In this document: one piece after another, positions 36,953 to 46,776 of the stretch
How the letters are laid out: every line of letters starts with the position of its first letter
Numbering within the stretch: the stretch's first letter is position 1
NCBI RefSeq assembly: GCF_025965855.1
Contig: NZ_JAOPWB010000203.1
Span: forward strand, 1 to 59,812
From: Mycobacterium sp.
Lineage (GTDB): Bacteria; Actinomycetota; Actinomycetes; Mycobacteriales; Mycobacteriaceae
Length of the DNA: 59,812 nucleotides
Reading direction: 5' to 3'
Notes under the pieces: generated by a model
What the model was told of the DNA's origin: nothing
The model's input: the letters and a program-made list of their open reading frames with translations, nothing else
Databases searched by the model: none
Translations under genes and position numbers: made by a program

Positions 36953-38437
36953 TTACCGCAGCGCCGCTCCGCCGTCCGGGGTGACGGCAACCTTGGCGCC
37001 ACCAATATCTTCACGCACGGTCGCTTCGGCGGAACCGGGATCGGCGATGACGGCCAGGGTGCGGGCCCCGTCGGGCGTGCGCACCGCCACGAACGCCTTC
37101 TCGGGTTGTCCCTCGCGGTTGAACGGCGCCGTCCACGCTTCGACTGTCCCGACGCCGTCCCACTCGACCAGGCCCTCGCGGGTGGGCTGGCGGTCCACCG
37201 CCGGCTGCGCATCTTCCCAACGGAATTCGGCCGGCGGCTCGGTGCCGTAGACGCCGAAGCTGTGTTTGGTCAGGTACCCGCCGTTGGCGGTGACGAGGGC
37301 GCGACGCCCGGGGTTGGTCACCAGCAGTTCGGCCATGGTAGCGATGGAATGCATGACGTAGTTGCTCCACGGGCCACCCGCGAAGGTCAGCCCGCCGGTG
37401 ACGGTGAGCGGGCGGGCCGGGTCGTCGACGCTCAGTCCGAGTTCGGCGGCCGCGACCTGAACGGCGGAGGGGAAACAGGAGTACAGGTCGACGTAATCGA
37501 CGTCGTCGATGCCCAGGCCGGCCAGCTGCAGCGCCCGCGCGCCGCCGATCCGGATGGCCGCCGAGCGGTGCAGCTCGTCGCGCTCGGCGATGGACGGGGT
37601 GTCGTGCGCGTCGGTGCCCGCGTGCGGGTAGACCCACCGGTCGGCGGGGACTTGCAGCCGCTTCGCCTGCTCGACCGACGTCAGGACCAGCGCGGCGCCC
37701 TGGTCGACCATGTTGTTGGAGTTCATCAACTTGGTGTAGGGCCAGCTGATCATCCGGTTCTGCGGTCCGGGCCGCCGGATTTCCTCGGCGGTCACCGGTT
37801 TGCGGATCCACGCGTGCGGGTTGTCGACCGCGACGGCGTTAAACCGTGCCCACAGCTCGCCGATGCGCTTGAGGTGGTCCTCGACCGACTCGCCGTTCGC
37901 GACGCGAAGCGCCTGCTCGAACAGCGGGTAGACGTAGGCCGGTAGGTTCAGTCCGACCCTGAGCTCGGCGTCGCCGGCCATCGGGACGTCGTCACCGGCG
38001 ACCTCGGCCGTCGGTACGGATTCGTCCTGAACCGTCCACTCGAGTTTGCTTCCCTTGGCCTTCAGTCCCCGCCGGGTGCGCCAGGTTTCGGCGCCCGCGA
38101 GCAGCACGACACCGGCCCGGCCCCGCTGAATGTCCAGGCAGGCCTGGTTGACCAGCGACTGCGGGACGTTGCCGCCGACGGGGCTGTAACGGGTGGTGAA
38201 CCCCGCGGCGCCGAGCCGCTCGCCCAGCAACAACGCCGGATCGCGGTAGTGCGCCGACAACACGTTCACCACGCGGATGGAGTCCACGGCCTCGAACACC
38301 CGGGCGTCCGCGGCCTGCCGGGCCGCGGCGGCCATCAGGTCCACCGGTTCGACCGACCGCGTGGCCGGGTCGATCTCGTCGCGGTGGTTGACCTGGCCGT
38401 AGCCGATCAACACCGGTGTCCTGGGGTCGACGGTCAT
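36953..38437 (-). CDS. Thiolase-like acyl-CoA acetyltransferase family protein, Rv1867 type
   Basis: 494-aa member of the thiolase superfamily (SCP-x thiolase-like branch). It begins DPRTPVLIGYGQVNHRDEID. At the usual nucleophile site the sequence is GGNVPQSLVNQACLDIQRG, so the typical N-x-x-C-x-S-G thiolase motif is replaced and the Cys, if used, is displaced. The later catalytic His/Cys region is VDLYSCFPSAVQ and LTFAGGPWSNYVMHSIATM. A C-terminal OB-like extension (TVEAWTAPFNREGQPEKAFV) follows. It may cleave or condense acyl-CoA, or bind it without catalysis. Its start is 18 bp from the CoA-transferase stop, so the two are likely co-transcribed. Confidence 0.88.
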   Translation of the reverse strand: MTVDPRTPVLIGYGQVNHRDEIDPATRSVEPVDLMAAAARQAADARVFEAVDSIRVVNVLSAHYRDPALLLGERLGAAGFTTRYSPVGGNVPQSLVNQACLDIQRGRAGVVLLAGAETWRTRRGLKAKGSKLEWTVQDESVPTAEVAGDDVPMAGDAELRVGLNLPAYVYPLFEQALRVANGESVEDHLKRIGELWARFNAVAVDNPHAWIRKPVTAEEIRRPGPQNRMISWPYTKLMNSNNMVDQGAALVLTSVEQAKRLQVPADRWVYPHAGTDAHDTPSIAERDELHRSAAIRIGGARALQLAGLGIDDVDYVDLYSCFPSAVQVAAAELGLSVDDPARPLTVTGGLTFAGGPWSNYVMHSIATMAELLVTNPGRRALVTANGGYLTKHSFGVYGTEPPAEFRWEDAQPAVDRQPTREGLVEWDGVGTVEAWTAPFNREGQPEKAFVAVRTPDGARTLAVIADPGSAEATVREDIGGAKVAVTPDGGAALR

Positions 38438-38455
38438 ACGACGAATTTAGCGTGA

Positions 38456-40900
38456 CTATGAATCGGGCCGGCCCGCAGCCCGGGAACGCCAGGCGGGCTG
38501 GTCCTGGCCCGCACTCGCGAACAGCACGCGATCGCGGATCAGCCGCTCGGTCTCTTCGGCGCCCATCCCGAGCAGATCGCGGCAGATCTCGCGAGTGTCC
38601 TGGCCCGGCAGGGGCGCCGGGCGGTGTGGGGCCGGCGGGATGTGCTGAAAGGGTGCGGGGCCCGTCTCCGCAGGCAGCGGGCGCTCGATCAGCGGATGCG
38701 CCATGTCGCTGAACAGTTTTCGTTCGATCAGCTGGGGGTCTTCCAGTATGTCCGGCGGGCGGTTCATCGGCCCGGCCGCGACCCCGGCCGCCTGCAGCAG
38801 TTCGGCATTGCGCAACGGGGTGCGCGACCGCGTCCAGGTCGACACCAGCTCCACCAACTCGCGCCGGTTGGCCAGGCGCGACTCGCCGGTCGCGAACCGC
38901 GGGTCGTCGACCCATTGTGGATGGTCGAGAAGGCCTGCGAGGCACCGCCATTCGTCGTCCGAACCGATCGAGATGGCGCACCATTCGTCGTCGCCCGCGC
39001 ACGGGTAGACCGCGTGCACACTGGTGTCGTCGCGGATCGGGCCGATCCCCGCGGCCGGTGCGGCCTCGGCGACGTACAGCGTGTCGAGCTGATTGACCAC
39101 GACCTCGGCCTGCGAGATGTGGACGTGGGCCCCGCTGCCGGTGCGATCGCGATGGATTAGCGCGGCCAGCGCCGCGATGGCGGTGACCCGCCCGACCACG
39201 TGATCGGGGAAGATCGTCGTCGCATCGTAAAAGGCGTGCCGCCCTGTGCCGGGCTGGTCGTCCGCATCCTCGGACGTCCACAGCCGGGTGACGCCGGTGG
39301 CGGCGCGGACCAACGGACCGTAGCCGAGCCGGGTCCGCCAGGGACCGCTGTTGCCGTAAGCGCTGCTGCCCGCGAGCACGATCCGCGGGTTGACGGCGCG
39401 CAGCGCGTCGTAGTTAAAGCCAAGGGCGGTAAGGGTTCCCGGCTTGAAGTTGGCGAACACGGCGTCGGCCTCGGCGACCAGCCGGCCGAAGACGTCCTTG
39501 CCCTCGGCGCTGCGCAGATCCAGGCCCAAGCCGAGCTGATTGCGGTGGGTCCAGGCGAACGACTCGCTCATGGCGTCGCCGGCGCGGGCCTGCCGCAGTC
39601 CGTCGGGGTAGTCGGCGCTTTCCACCTTGATGACCTCGGCGCCCAAGTCGCTGAACAGCCGGCTCAGCTCGCCGCCGGCGACGATGATGCCCAGGTCGAG
39701 AATCCGCAGCCCGGTAAGCGGATACTCGCCGACCCTGCCCGACGGCGCCCGCACCAGCACCGGATTCCCGCGCCAGCACGGTTCGTCCTGCCCCGCGGCC
39801 GGGGCCGGTGTACGGAAACCCGACCGCTGCCCGTCGACGACGAAATATCCGGTGGGCACGCGGGTGCGCACGCCGGGCAGCAGCTCGGCGTCGGTGATCG
39901 CGCCCACCTCTTGGAAATGTTCCGAGCCCAGGACCCAGGACGGCGGAAGCACCGCGGCGATCGGCACCCCGTGCGCCTGCCCGGCGGCCACCAGATCCCT
40001 CATCGTCTGGTCGGCGAACAAGGCCTGAGCCAGAACGCTGATCTCGGGCCAGGCCGCCATCCGGGCGCCGATCGCGTCGTATTCGGGGTCCTGAAAGTCT
40101 TCGGGCTCCCCCAGCCAGCGCCGCAATCCCCGCCACTGCCGCGGCGCCATCACGCACAACCGGACATACCCGTCCTTGCATGGGCAGATCGGATAGGCGT
40201 CCTGGTTCTTCGGGCGTCCGCGCCACCGCCCGCTGTGGCGGACGCCGGCCGCGACCTGCCCGTGCGCGCCGAATGCCGGGTCGAGCGCCATGACGACGGC
40301 GTCGAACCGCGAGAAGTCGACGTAATCGCCTGTGCCGCAGCGCAATCGGTTGTAGTAGGCGACGAGCGCGGCCCACGCCGCCTGCACTGCGGCGGTTGCC
40401 GAAGCGATGCCGTCCGGCGGCAACACGGGGGTTCCGGTGGTGGGACCCGATCGCGACAACGCGCCACACATCGCGAACAACACCGGATCGGTGGCACGCC
40501 ATGAGGACCGCGGACCCGTCTCACCGAAGTCAGTGATCGACAGCACCACCAGGTGCGGGTAGCGGGCGGCCAAATCCGCACCCGGCGCCCCGAACGCGGC
40601 GGCCAGCCCGTCCAGGCCGCTGTCCACGACAATGTCGGCCTCCGCGGCGAGGTCGAGGAACCGGTAGCAATCGTCCTCTTCGAGCGGGTCCAGCATGGCG
40701 CTGCGTTTGTTGGCGTTGTGCACGGCGAACGGGATGCTCGCGCCGGCCAGCGCCGGCAACTCCTCGCGTCCAAGGTTTCCGCCCGGAGGTTCCACCTTGA
40801 GCACGTCGGCGCCCAGGTCGGCGAACAGGCGCGTCACGGCGTCGGCGCTGCCACTCGACAAGTCGAGAACGCGCACGGCGTCGAGCAACCCGTCTGACAT
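38456..40900 (-). CDS. CaiB/BaiF family III CoA transferase, tandem two-domain protein (Rv1866 type)
   Basis: 814-aa protein that carries two family III CoA-transferase units in one chain (about 1-390 and 400-800). The first begins LLDAVRVLDLSSGSADAVTR and has GADVLKVEPPGGN; the second begins PLTGLRILDLGIIVAGGELS with GAEVIKVESADYPDG and VFANFKPGTL. Catalytic Asp candidates lie in each unit (for example DFGETGPRS in the first). Normal family members are about 400 aa and form interlocked dimers, so the fusion may fold as an intramolecular dimer. It transfers CoA between carboxylic acids, here probably in lipid or sterol breakdown (inferred). Confidence 0.92.
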   Translation of the reverse strand: MSDGLLDAVRVLDLSSGSADAVTRLFADLGADVLKVEPPGGNLGREELPALAGASIPFAVHNANKRSAMLDPLEEDDCYRFLDLAAEADIVVDSGLDGLAAAFGAPGADLAARYPHLVVLSITDFGETGPRSSWRATDPVLFAMCGALSRSGPTTGTPVLPPDGIASATAAVQAAWAALVAYYNRLRCGTGDYVDFSRFDAVVMALDPAFGAHGQVAAGVRHSGRWRGRPKNQDAYPICPCKDGYVRLCVMAPRQWRGLRRWLGEPEDFQDPEYDAIGARMAAWPEISVLAQALFADQTMRDLVAAGQAHGVPIAAVLPPSWVLGSEHFQEVGAITDAELLPGVRTRVPTGYFVVDGQRSGFRTPAPAAGQDEPCWRGNPVLVRAPSGRVGEYPLTGLRILDLGIIVAGGELSRLFSDLGAEVIKVESADYPDGLRQARAGDAMSESFAWTHRNQLGLGLDLRSAEGKDVFGRLVAEADAVFANFKPGTLTALGFNYDALRAVNPRIVLAGSSAYGNSGPWRTRLGYGPLVRAATGVTRLWTSEDADDQPGTGRHAFYDATTIFPDHVVGRVTAIAALAALIHRDRTGSGAHVHISQAEVVVNQLDTLYVAEAAPAAGIGPIRDDTSVHAVYPCAGDDEWCAISIGSDDEWRCLAGLLDHPQWVDDPRFATGESRLANRRELVELVSTWTRSRTPLRNAELLQAAGVAAGPMNRPPDILEDPQLIERKLFSDMAHPLIERPLPAETGPAPFQHIPPAPHRPAPLPGQDTREICRDLLGMGAEETERLIRDRVLFASAGQDQPAWRSRAAGRPDS

Positions 40901-41050
40901 CCGCCCACCGTACCTGCCTGGTCAGCGGCCGGCCGCGAGCACTTGCACGGCGGCCAAATGTGCAGCCGCCCAAGCCGGTTGGTGCGGAAATTCGGACCGG
41001 CTACGCTCGGTAGTTCTCATCAATGATCCGGGATGGAGGCGCCCCACCCA

Positions 41051-41953
41051 ATGACCGCGCACTTGAGCTATGTCGAGGCCGTGGTAGTCGGCGCGTTCCA
41101 GGGTGTCACCGAGCTGTTCCCGGTCTCCAGCCTCGGGCACTCCGTATTGGTGCCGGCGCTGGTCGGTGGGCAATGGGCCCGGGACCTCAACGTCTCCACC
41201 CCCGAATCGCCCTACCTCGCGTTCATCGTCGGCCTCCACGTCGCCACCGCCGCCGCCCTGCTGGTGTTCTTTTGGCGGGACTGGTTACGCATCGTCGCCG
41301 GCTTCGTCTCATCGCTGCGGTACCGACGAATCCAGACGCCCGACGAGCGGCTTGCCTGGCTGATCGTGGTCGCCACCATCCCGGTCGGCCTGGCCGGGGT
41401 GGCCCTCGAACACCTCTTCCGCGCCACGCTGGGCAAACCCATTCCGGCGGCGGCATTCCTGGTGCTCAACGGAATTGCGCTGTATGCCGGCGAGGTGCTG
41501 CGTCGCCGCGTCTCACCGGCGGGCGACGACGAGCAGGCGGACCACAGCGGCGAGGCCGTCGACAACCGGCTGGCCCAACTGCCGATGCGCCGGGGGCTGG
41601 TGATCGGGTCCTCCCAGATCCTGGCGCTGCTGCCCGGCATCAGCCGCTCCGGCATCGCCATGGTGGCCGGCCTGTGGCGCGGCCTCTCGCACGAAGACGC
41701 CGCCCGCTTCTCGTTCTTGCTGGCCACGCCGATCATCCTGGCGGCCGGGGTCTACAAGGTTCCGGACCTGTTCGGGCAGCTCGGGGCCGGGATCGGAGGC
41801 CAAGTCCTGGCCGGCAGCGTCGCCTCCTTCGTCTGCGCCTACCTGGCCGTGCGGTTCCTGACGCGGTACTTCCAGACCCGCACCCTGACACCGTTCGCCG
41901 TCTACTGCGCCCTGGCGGGCGGCTTCAGCCTGGTGTGGCTCAGCGTGCACTAG
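41051..41953 (+). CDS. uppP: Undecaprenyl-diphosphate phosphatase UppP/BacA family protein
   Basis: 300-aa polytopic membrane protein. The two signature loops are QGVTELFPVSSLGH (glutamate-rich motif) and LPGISRSG (phosphate-binding Arg/Ser motif). The enzyme dephosphorylates undecaprenyl diphosphate to recycle the lipid carrier of peptidoglycan synthesis. ATG 41051 gives MTAHLSYVEAVVVGAFQGVT; ATG 41033 is in frame but overlaps GGAGG (41035-41039), which serves the downstream start. At H37Rv the single uppP (Rv2136c) lies elsewhere, so this may be a second, divergent copy. Confidence 0.88.
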   Translation: MTAHLSYVEAVVVGAFQGVTELFPVSSLGHSVLVPALVGGQWARDLNVSTPESPYLAFIVGLHVATAAALLVFFWRDWLRIVAGFVSSLRYRRIQTPDERLAWLIVVATIPVGLAGVALEHLFRATLGKPIPAAAFLVLNGIALYAGEVLRRRVSPAGDDEQADHSGEAVDNRLAQLPMRRGLVIGSSQILALLPGISRSGIAMVAGLWRGLSHEDAARFSFLLATPIILAAGVYKVPDLFGQLGAGIGGQVLAGSVASFVCAYLAVRFLTRYFQTRTLTPFAVYCALAGGFSLVWLSVH

Positions 41954-42459
41954 ACGGGCGCGCACCGGTAGCGCACTTGTTTCACCGCTGATTTGCCGAA
42001 AGTCACTGTGCGGCAGGCTCCGTCGAGTTTCCACCCGTCGCGTTCGTAAAACCGCCGGGCGAGGACGTTCCCGTCCAGCAGCCAAAGCAAGGCTCCCGTC
42101 ACGCCGACCAAACGCAGCCGTTCGCGCGCGGCGGTGATCAGCAGCCGCCCGACTCCCATCCGCACGTGCGCGGGATCGACGTAGATCGCTGTCAGCTCAC
42201 CGAAGTTCGGGAAGTCCATCTCGCGGCACAGGCCCGTGATAACCAGGCCGCGGATCGCGATACCGTCGACCGCGATCAGCGTGGACGGCATCCGAAGCCC
42301 GACGCGGCCGAAGGTGTACCGGTCGGCGAAGACCTCGGGCGTGAGGCCGTCGAGGTATTCCTGGGCGATCAGCCCCCGGTATGCCGACTGCCACGACCGG
42401 ACCTGCAGCCGGGCCACGTCGCGCGCATCCGCTTGGACGGCCGCCCGCACCTCGGTCAC
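41950..42459 (-). CDS. GNAT-family N-acetyltransferase
   Basis: 169-aa single-domain acetyltransferase. The acetyl-CoA pyrophosphate loop is RMGVGRLL within AIYVDPAHVRMGVGR; the N-terminal DARDVARLQVRSWQSAYRGL and LDGNVLARRFYERDGWKLDG near the end are typical. GTG 42459 gives the usual GNAT start (TEVRAAVQADARD); an in-frame extension to 42552 looks unlike the family. Substrate unknown. The stop overlaps that of the convergent uppP-like gene by 3 bp. Confidence 0.87.
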   Translation of the reverse strand: MTEVRAAVQADARDVARLQVRSWQSAYRGLIAQEYLDGLTPEVFADRYTFGRVGLRMPSTLIAVDGIAIRGLVITGLCREMDFPNFGELTAIYVDPAHVRMGVGRLLITAARERLRLVGVTGALLWLLDGNVLARRFYERDGWKLDGACRTVTFGKSAVKQVRYRCAPV

Positions 42460-42580
42460 CGTTGCAGTATGGCGCCCTCGCCCTGCGTGCCGTCGCGCTA
42501 TTTGCGCGGCACGACGCGCAGTGGTGTGCTTACCGAGTCGCAATGCTGACACCCGTCAACTTTCGGGAAGGACGACGAAA

Positions 42581-43429
42581 ATGGCAGACACGGCATCCAT
42601 CGGCCTGAAGGTGCGCGACAAGGTGGTCGTGATCACCGGCGGCGCCCGTGGAATCGGACTGGCCACCGCTACCGCGCTGCACAACCTGGGCGCCAAGGTC
42701 GCGATCGGAGACATTGACGAGGTGCGGGTGAAGGAATCGGGCGCCGCGCTCGGCCTCGAGGTCTACGGGAAACTCGACGTCACCGAAGCGCACTCGTTCT
42801 CGGAGTTCCTCGACGACGTCGAGCGCCAGCTCGGCACGATCGACGTGCTGATCAACAATGCCGGCATCATGCCCGTCGGCCGGATCATCGACGAGCCGGA
42901 CGCGGTCACCCGCCGCATCCTGGACATCAACGTCTACGGCGTGATGCTGGGCAGCAAGCTGGCAGTCCAGCGCATGGTCCCGCGCGGATCCGGCCACGTC
43001 ATCAACGTCGCCTCGCTTGCCGGGGAGCTCTACGCCGTCGGCCTGGCCAGCTACTGCGCCAGCAAGCACGCGGTGGTGGCGTTCACCGACTCGGCCAGGC
43101 TCGAATACCGCCCGGCCGGCGTGAAGTTCTCCGCGGTGCTGCCGACGTTCGTCAACACCGAGCTCGTCGCGGGGACCGCCGGGATGAAGGGATTCAAGAA
43201 CGCCGAGCCGTCCGACATCGCCGACGCGATCGTCGGACTCGTCGCCCACCCGAAGCCCAAGGTGCGGGTCACCAGGGCGGCCGGCGCGATGGTGGCATCC
43301 CAGAAGTTCATGCCCCGACGGGTGGCCGAGTCCCTGAACCGCGCCCTCGGTGGCGAGCACGTCTTCACCGACGACGTCGACGTCGCGAAGCGCCGGGCCT
43401 ACGAGGCACGCGCCCGCGGCGAAGAATAG
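42581..43429 (+). CDS. Short-chain dehydrogenase/reductase, Rv1865c type
   Basis: 282-aa classical SDR. It has TGGARGIG (cofactor loop, about residues 19-26), DVTEAHSF, NNAGIMPVG, a catalytic Ser in INVASLAGE, and YCASK (Tyr-x3-Lys). ASP after beta-2 (IGDIDEV) suggests NAD preference. GGAAGG lies 10 nt upstream of ATG 42581. A C-terminal extension of about 60 residues (FMPRRVAESLNRALGG) is shared by the mycobacterial group. Substrate unknown. Confidence 0.9.
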   Translation: MADTASIGLKVRDKVVVITGGARGIGLATATALHNLGAKVAIGDIDEVRVKESGAALGLEVYGKLDVTEAHSFSEFLDDVERQLGTIDVLINNAGIMPVGRIIDEPDAVTRRILDINVYGVMLGSKLAVQRMVPRGSGHVINVASLAGELYAVGLASYCASKHAVVAFTDSARLEYRPAGVKFSAVLPTFVNTELVAGTAGMKGFKNAEPSDIADAIVGLVAHPKPKVRVTRAAGAMVASQKFMPRRVAESLNRALGGEHVFTDDVDVAKRRAYEARARGEE

Positions 43430-43471
43430 CCCGAAGGGCGCCGTTTACTTCGGACGCGGACAATCGGCGGG

Positions 43472-45871
43472 GTGACCCTAGAAACCTCGACCACCGATCT
43501 CGCGGCCCTCTCGGACGACGAACTAGCCCTCATCGACAAGTATTGGCGCGCAGCCAATTACCTGTCGGTCGGCCAGATCTACCTGCTGGATAACCCGCTG
43601 CTGGCCGAACCGCTGTCGCCCGCGCACATCAAACCCCGGCTGTTGGGTCACTGGGGCACCACGCCGGGGCTCAACCTCATCTATGCGCACCTGAACCGCG
43701 TCATCCGCAACCGCGACGCCAGCGTCATCTACGTCACCGGCCCGGGCCACGGCGGCCCGGGGCTGGTCGCCAACGCCTACCTGGAGGGGACCTACAGCGA
43801 GGTCTACACCGGCATCGAGGAAGACGCCGAGGGGCTGCGAAAGTTGTTCCGGCAGTTCTCCTTTCCCGGCGGCATCCCCAGCCACGTCGCGGCCCAGACG
43901 CCGGGCTCGATCCACGAGGGCGGCGAGCTGGGCTACGCGCTGGTGCACGCCTACGGGGCGGCGTTCGACAACCCGGACCTGGTGGTGGCGTGCGTGGTCG
44001 GCGACGGCGAGGCCGAAACGGGGCCCCTGGCCGCCGGCTGGCACTCCAACAAGTTCCTGAACCCGGTCACCGACGGCGCCGTGCTGCCCATCCTGGCGCT
44101 CAATGGCTACAAGATCGCCAACCCGACCGTGCTGGCCCGCATCCCCCACCAAGAACTGGAATCGCTGCTGCGCGGGTACGGCTACCGACCCATCACGGTC
44201 GCCGGTGACGACCCGACCAACGTGCACCGGCAGCTGGCCGCCGCGCTCGACGACGCCTTCGACGACATCGCGGCCATCCAACGTGCCGCCCGCAACGGCG
44301 GCCGGACGGAGCGGCCCGTGTGGCCGATGATCGTGCTGCGCACCCCCAAGGGCTGGACCGGGCCGAAGGTGGTCGACGGCAAGAAGGTGGAGGGCACCTG
44401 GCGGTCGCATCAGGTGCCGCTGGCCGAAACCCACGACAATCCCACCCACCGCGCGCAGCTGGAGGAATGGCTGCGCAGCTACCGGCCCGAGGAATTGTTC
44501 GACGGCAACGGCGCGCTGCGCCCCGAGCTGCGGGCGCTGGCGCCCCGCGGTGATCGCCGGATGAGCGCCAACCCGCACGCCAACGGCGGGCTGCTGCTGC
44601 ACGACCTCGACCTGCCCGACTTCCGTGACTACGGGGTGCCGGTAGCGCAGCCGGGCACGGAAATGCACGAGGCCACCCGGATATTGGGCACCTTCCTGCG
44701 CGACGTGATCGCGCGCAACCGCGACCGGTTCCGCCTCATGGGCCCCGACGAGACCGCCTCCAACCGGCTCGATGCCGTGTACGGATCCACCGACAAGGTG
44801 TGGCTTTCCGAGATCGGGCCCGATGACGAACACCTCGCACCCGACGGCCGCGTGATGGAGGTGCTCTCCGAGCACCTGTGCCAGGGCTGGCTGGAGGGCT
44901 ACCTGCTGACCGGCCGGCACGGCCTGTTCAACTGCTACGAGGCGTTCGTCCACATCGTCGACTCGATGCTCAACCAGCACGCGAAATGGCTTGCCACCAG
45001 CCGGGAGCTGCCGTGGCGGCGGCCGATCGCGTCGCTGAACTACCTGCTGACCTCCCACGTGTGGCGCCAGGACCACAACGGCGCCTCGCATCAGGACCCC
45101 GGATTCATCGACCTGGTCGCGAACAAACGGGCCGAGCTGACGCGGGTGTACCTGCCGCCGGACGGCAACACACTGCTTTCGGTGGCGGACCACTGCCTGC
45201 GCAGCCGCAATTACGTCAACGTGATCGTCGCCGGCAAGCAGCCCGCCCTGGCCTACCTGGACATGGACCAGGCCATCGCCCATTGCGCGCGCGGCCTTGG
45301 CATCTGGCAATGGGCCGGCACGGCCACCGCCGAACCCGATGTGGTGCTGGCGTGCGCCGGGGACATCCCGACGCAGGAGATCCTGGCCGCCGCAGACATC
45401 CTGCGTCGCGAGCTGCCGCAGCTGGCCGTGCGGGTGGTCAACGTCGTCGACCTGATGCGGCTGCAGCCCGATTACGAGCACCCACATGGCTTGCCGGACA
45501 GGGAGTTTGACGCGTTGTTCACCCGCGACAAACCGGTCATCTTCGCCTACCACGGCTACCCCTGGCTGATCCACCGGCTGACCTATGCCCGCACGAACCA
45601 CGCGCACGTTCACGTGCGCGGCTTCAAGGAGCGCGGCACCACGACGACGCCTTTCGACATGGTCATGCTCAACGACCTCGATCGGTTCCACCTGGTCATG
45701 GACGTCATCGACCGGGTGGACGGGCTGGCCACCCAGGCCGCCATGTTGCGTCAGCGGATGGCCGACGCCCGCCTCGCCGCCCGCGGCTACACCCGCGAGC
45801 ACGGCGAGGACGACCCGGCGATCTCGGGGTGGGCCTGGGAGTGGAGCGAGCGGAACGAACCCGTGAGCTGA
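43472..45871 (+). CDS. xfp: Xylulose-5-phosphate/fructose-6-phosphate phosphoketolase
   Basis: 799-aa thiamine-diphosphate enzyme that splits xylulose-5-P or fructose-6-P with phosphate to give acetyl-phosphate plus a sugar phosphate. Phosphoketolase signatures EGGELGYAL and [12 protein letters not shown] (ThDP-binding) are clear; [30 protein letters not shown] and the C-terminal [13 protein letters not shown] are typical. The frame starts at GTG 43472. The last residues, SERNEPVS, are encoded by a repeat that continues into the intergenic region, so the C-terminus has probably been altered. It is not in H37Rv at this position and would provide an acetyl-phosphate shunt. Confidence 0.95.
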   Translation: MTLETSTTDLAALSDDELALIDKYWRAANYLSVGQIYLLDNPLLAEPLSPAHIKPRLLGHWGTTPGLNLIYAHLNRVIRNRDASVIYVTGPGHGGPGLVANAYLEGTYSEVYTGIEEDAEGLRKLFRQFSFPGGIPSHVAAQTPGSIHEGGELGYALVHAYGAAFDNPDLVVACVVGDGEAETGPLAAGWHSNKFLNPVTDGAVLPILALNGYKIANPTVLARIPHQELESLLRGYGYRPITVAGDDPTNVHRQLAAALDDAFDDIAAIQRAARNGGRTERPVWPMIVLRTPKGWTGPKVVDGKKVEGTWRSHQVPLAETHDNPTHRAQLEEWLRSYRPEELFDGNGALRPELRALAPRGDRRMSANPHANGGLLLHDLDLPDFRDYGVPVAQPGTEMHEATRILGTFLRDVIARNRDRFRLMGPDETASNRLDAVYGSTDKVWLSEIGPDDEHLAPDGRVMEVLSEHLCQGWLEGYLLTGRHGLFNCYEAFVHIVDSMLNQHAKWLATSRELPWRRPIASLNYLLTSHVWRQDHNGASHQDPGFIDLVANKRAELTRVYLPPDGNTLLSVADHCLRSRNYVNVIVAGKQPALAYLDMDQAIAHCARGLGIWQWAGTATAEPDVVLACAGDIPTQEILAAADILRRELPQLAVRVVNVVDLMRLQPDYEHPHGLPDREFDALFTRDKPVIFAYHGYPWLIHRLTYARTNHAHVHVRGFKERGTTTTPFDMVMLNDLDRFHLVMDVIDRVDGLATQAAMLRQRMADARLAARGYTREHGEDDPAISGWAWEWSERNEPVS

Positions 45872-45953
45872 GCGAGCGGAACGAACGTAGTGAGTGACGG
45901 GAGCGAGGCGAACAATCGAACCCAGTGAGTGACGGGAGTGAGACGACCAATCG
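45844..45953. repeat. Clustered direct repeats overlapping the phosphoketolase 3' end
   Basis: GAGCGAGCGGAACGAAC occurs twice without mismatch (45844-45860, inside the gene, and 45870-45886). It is followed by two copies of a 30-bp unit beginning AGTGAGTGACGGGAG (45889-45918 and 45924-45953; 27 of 30 identical, period 35). The motif resembles low-complexity GAGCGAGCGGAACGAA-type extragenic repeats seen in other high-GC actinobacteria. The gene's stop lies inside the cluster. Confidence 0.8.
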
Positions 45954-46007
45954 GGCCTGGGAGTCGAGCTGACCTGAGCGGACCCGGCTCCCGGGTAAGC
46001 TTGCCCA

Positions 46008-46769
46008 ATGCCCGACGCAACGGTTGCCGCCGACACCCAGCCGGTGGTGTCGCAGCTCTCGGCGCCGCACCGGTTCCGCGTCCATCTCGACATCGCCGTG
46101 GTCGTCGTGGTCCTGGTGCTGACGAACCTGATCGCGCACTTCACCACGCCGTGGGCGAGCATCGCGACCGTCCCGGCAGCCGCCGTCGGGCTCGTGATCT
46201 TGATGCGCTACCGCGGGTTGGGCTGGGCCGACCTCGGTCTTGGCCGCGAACACTGCAAGCCCGGGCTGGCCTATGCGGTGGGCGCCGTGGCCGTCGTGGC
46301 GTCGGTGATCGCGCTCGGCATCCTGTTGCCGATGACCCGGCCGATGTTCATGAACAATCACTACGCCACGATCTCCGGCGCCCTGATCGCCTCGATGGTC
46401 GTCATCCCACTGCAGACCGTGATCCCCGAGGAGCTGGCGTTTCGGGGGGTGCTGCACGGCGCGCTGCACCGGGCCTGGGGTTTTCGCGGGGTGGCGCTGG
46501 GCGGGTCGCTGCTGTTCGGTCTCTGGCACGTCGCCACTTCGCTGGGGCTCACCAGCAACAACGTCGGCTTCACCCGGCTGTTCGGCGGCGGGTTCGCCGG
46601 GATGCTGGCCGGGGTGACGCTGGCGGTGCTGGCCACCGGAACGGCCGGGTTCGTCTTCAGCTGGCTGCGCCGGCGAAGCGGCAGCCTGATCGCGCCGATC
46701 GCGCTGCACTGGTCACTGAACGGACTCGGTGCCCTGGCCGCGGCGCTGGTCTGGCACCTGTCGACCTGA
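46008..46769 (+). CDS. CPBP-family intramembrane glutamic endopeptidase (CAAX protease-like), Rv1863c type
   Basis: 253-aa membrane protein with about 6-7 hydrophobic segments. The ABI/CPBP motifs are EELAFRG (EExxxR), FGLWH and the final LHWSLN. Members cleave prenylated or small peptide substrates in the membrane and some give bacteriocin immunity. ATG 46008 is used. The gene faces adhA with a 7-bp gap. Synteny and size match Rv1863c. Confidence 0.88.
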   Translation: MPDATVAADTQPVVSQLSAPHRFRVHLDIAVVVVVLVLTNLIAHFTTPWASIATVPAAAVGLVILMRYRGLGWADLGLGREHCKPGLAYAVGAVAVVASVIALGILLPMTRPMFMNNHYATISGALIASMVVIPLQTVIPEELAFRGVLHGALHRAWGFRGVALGGSLLFGLWHVATSLGLTSNNVGFTRLFGGGFAGMLAGVTLAVLATGTAGFVFSWLRRRSGSLIAPIALHWSLNGLGALAAALVWHLST

Positions 46770-46776
46770 GCCCCGG

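Noticed and set aside
43431..43453. CCGAAG/CTTCGG stem as a terminator after the Rv1865c-like gene
   Set aside because: Six pairs with an 11-nt loop is too weak to support.
43523..46162. 879-codon frame opposite the phosphoketolase gene
   Set aside because: Antisense shadow of the high-GC coding strand, without any domain.
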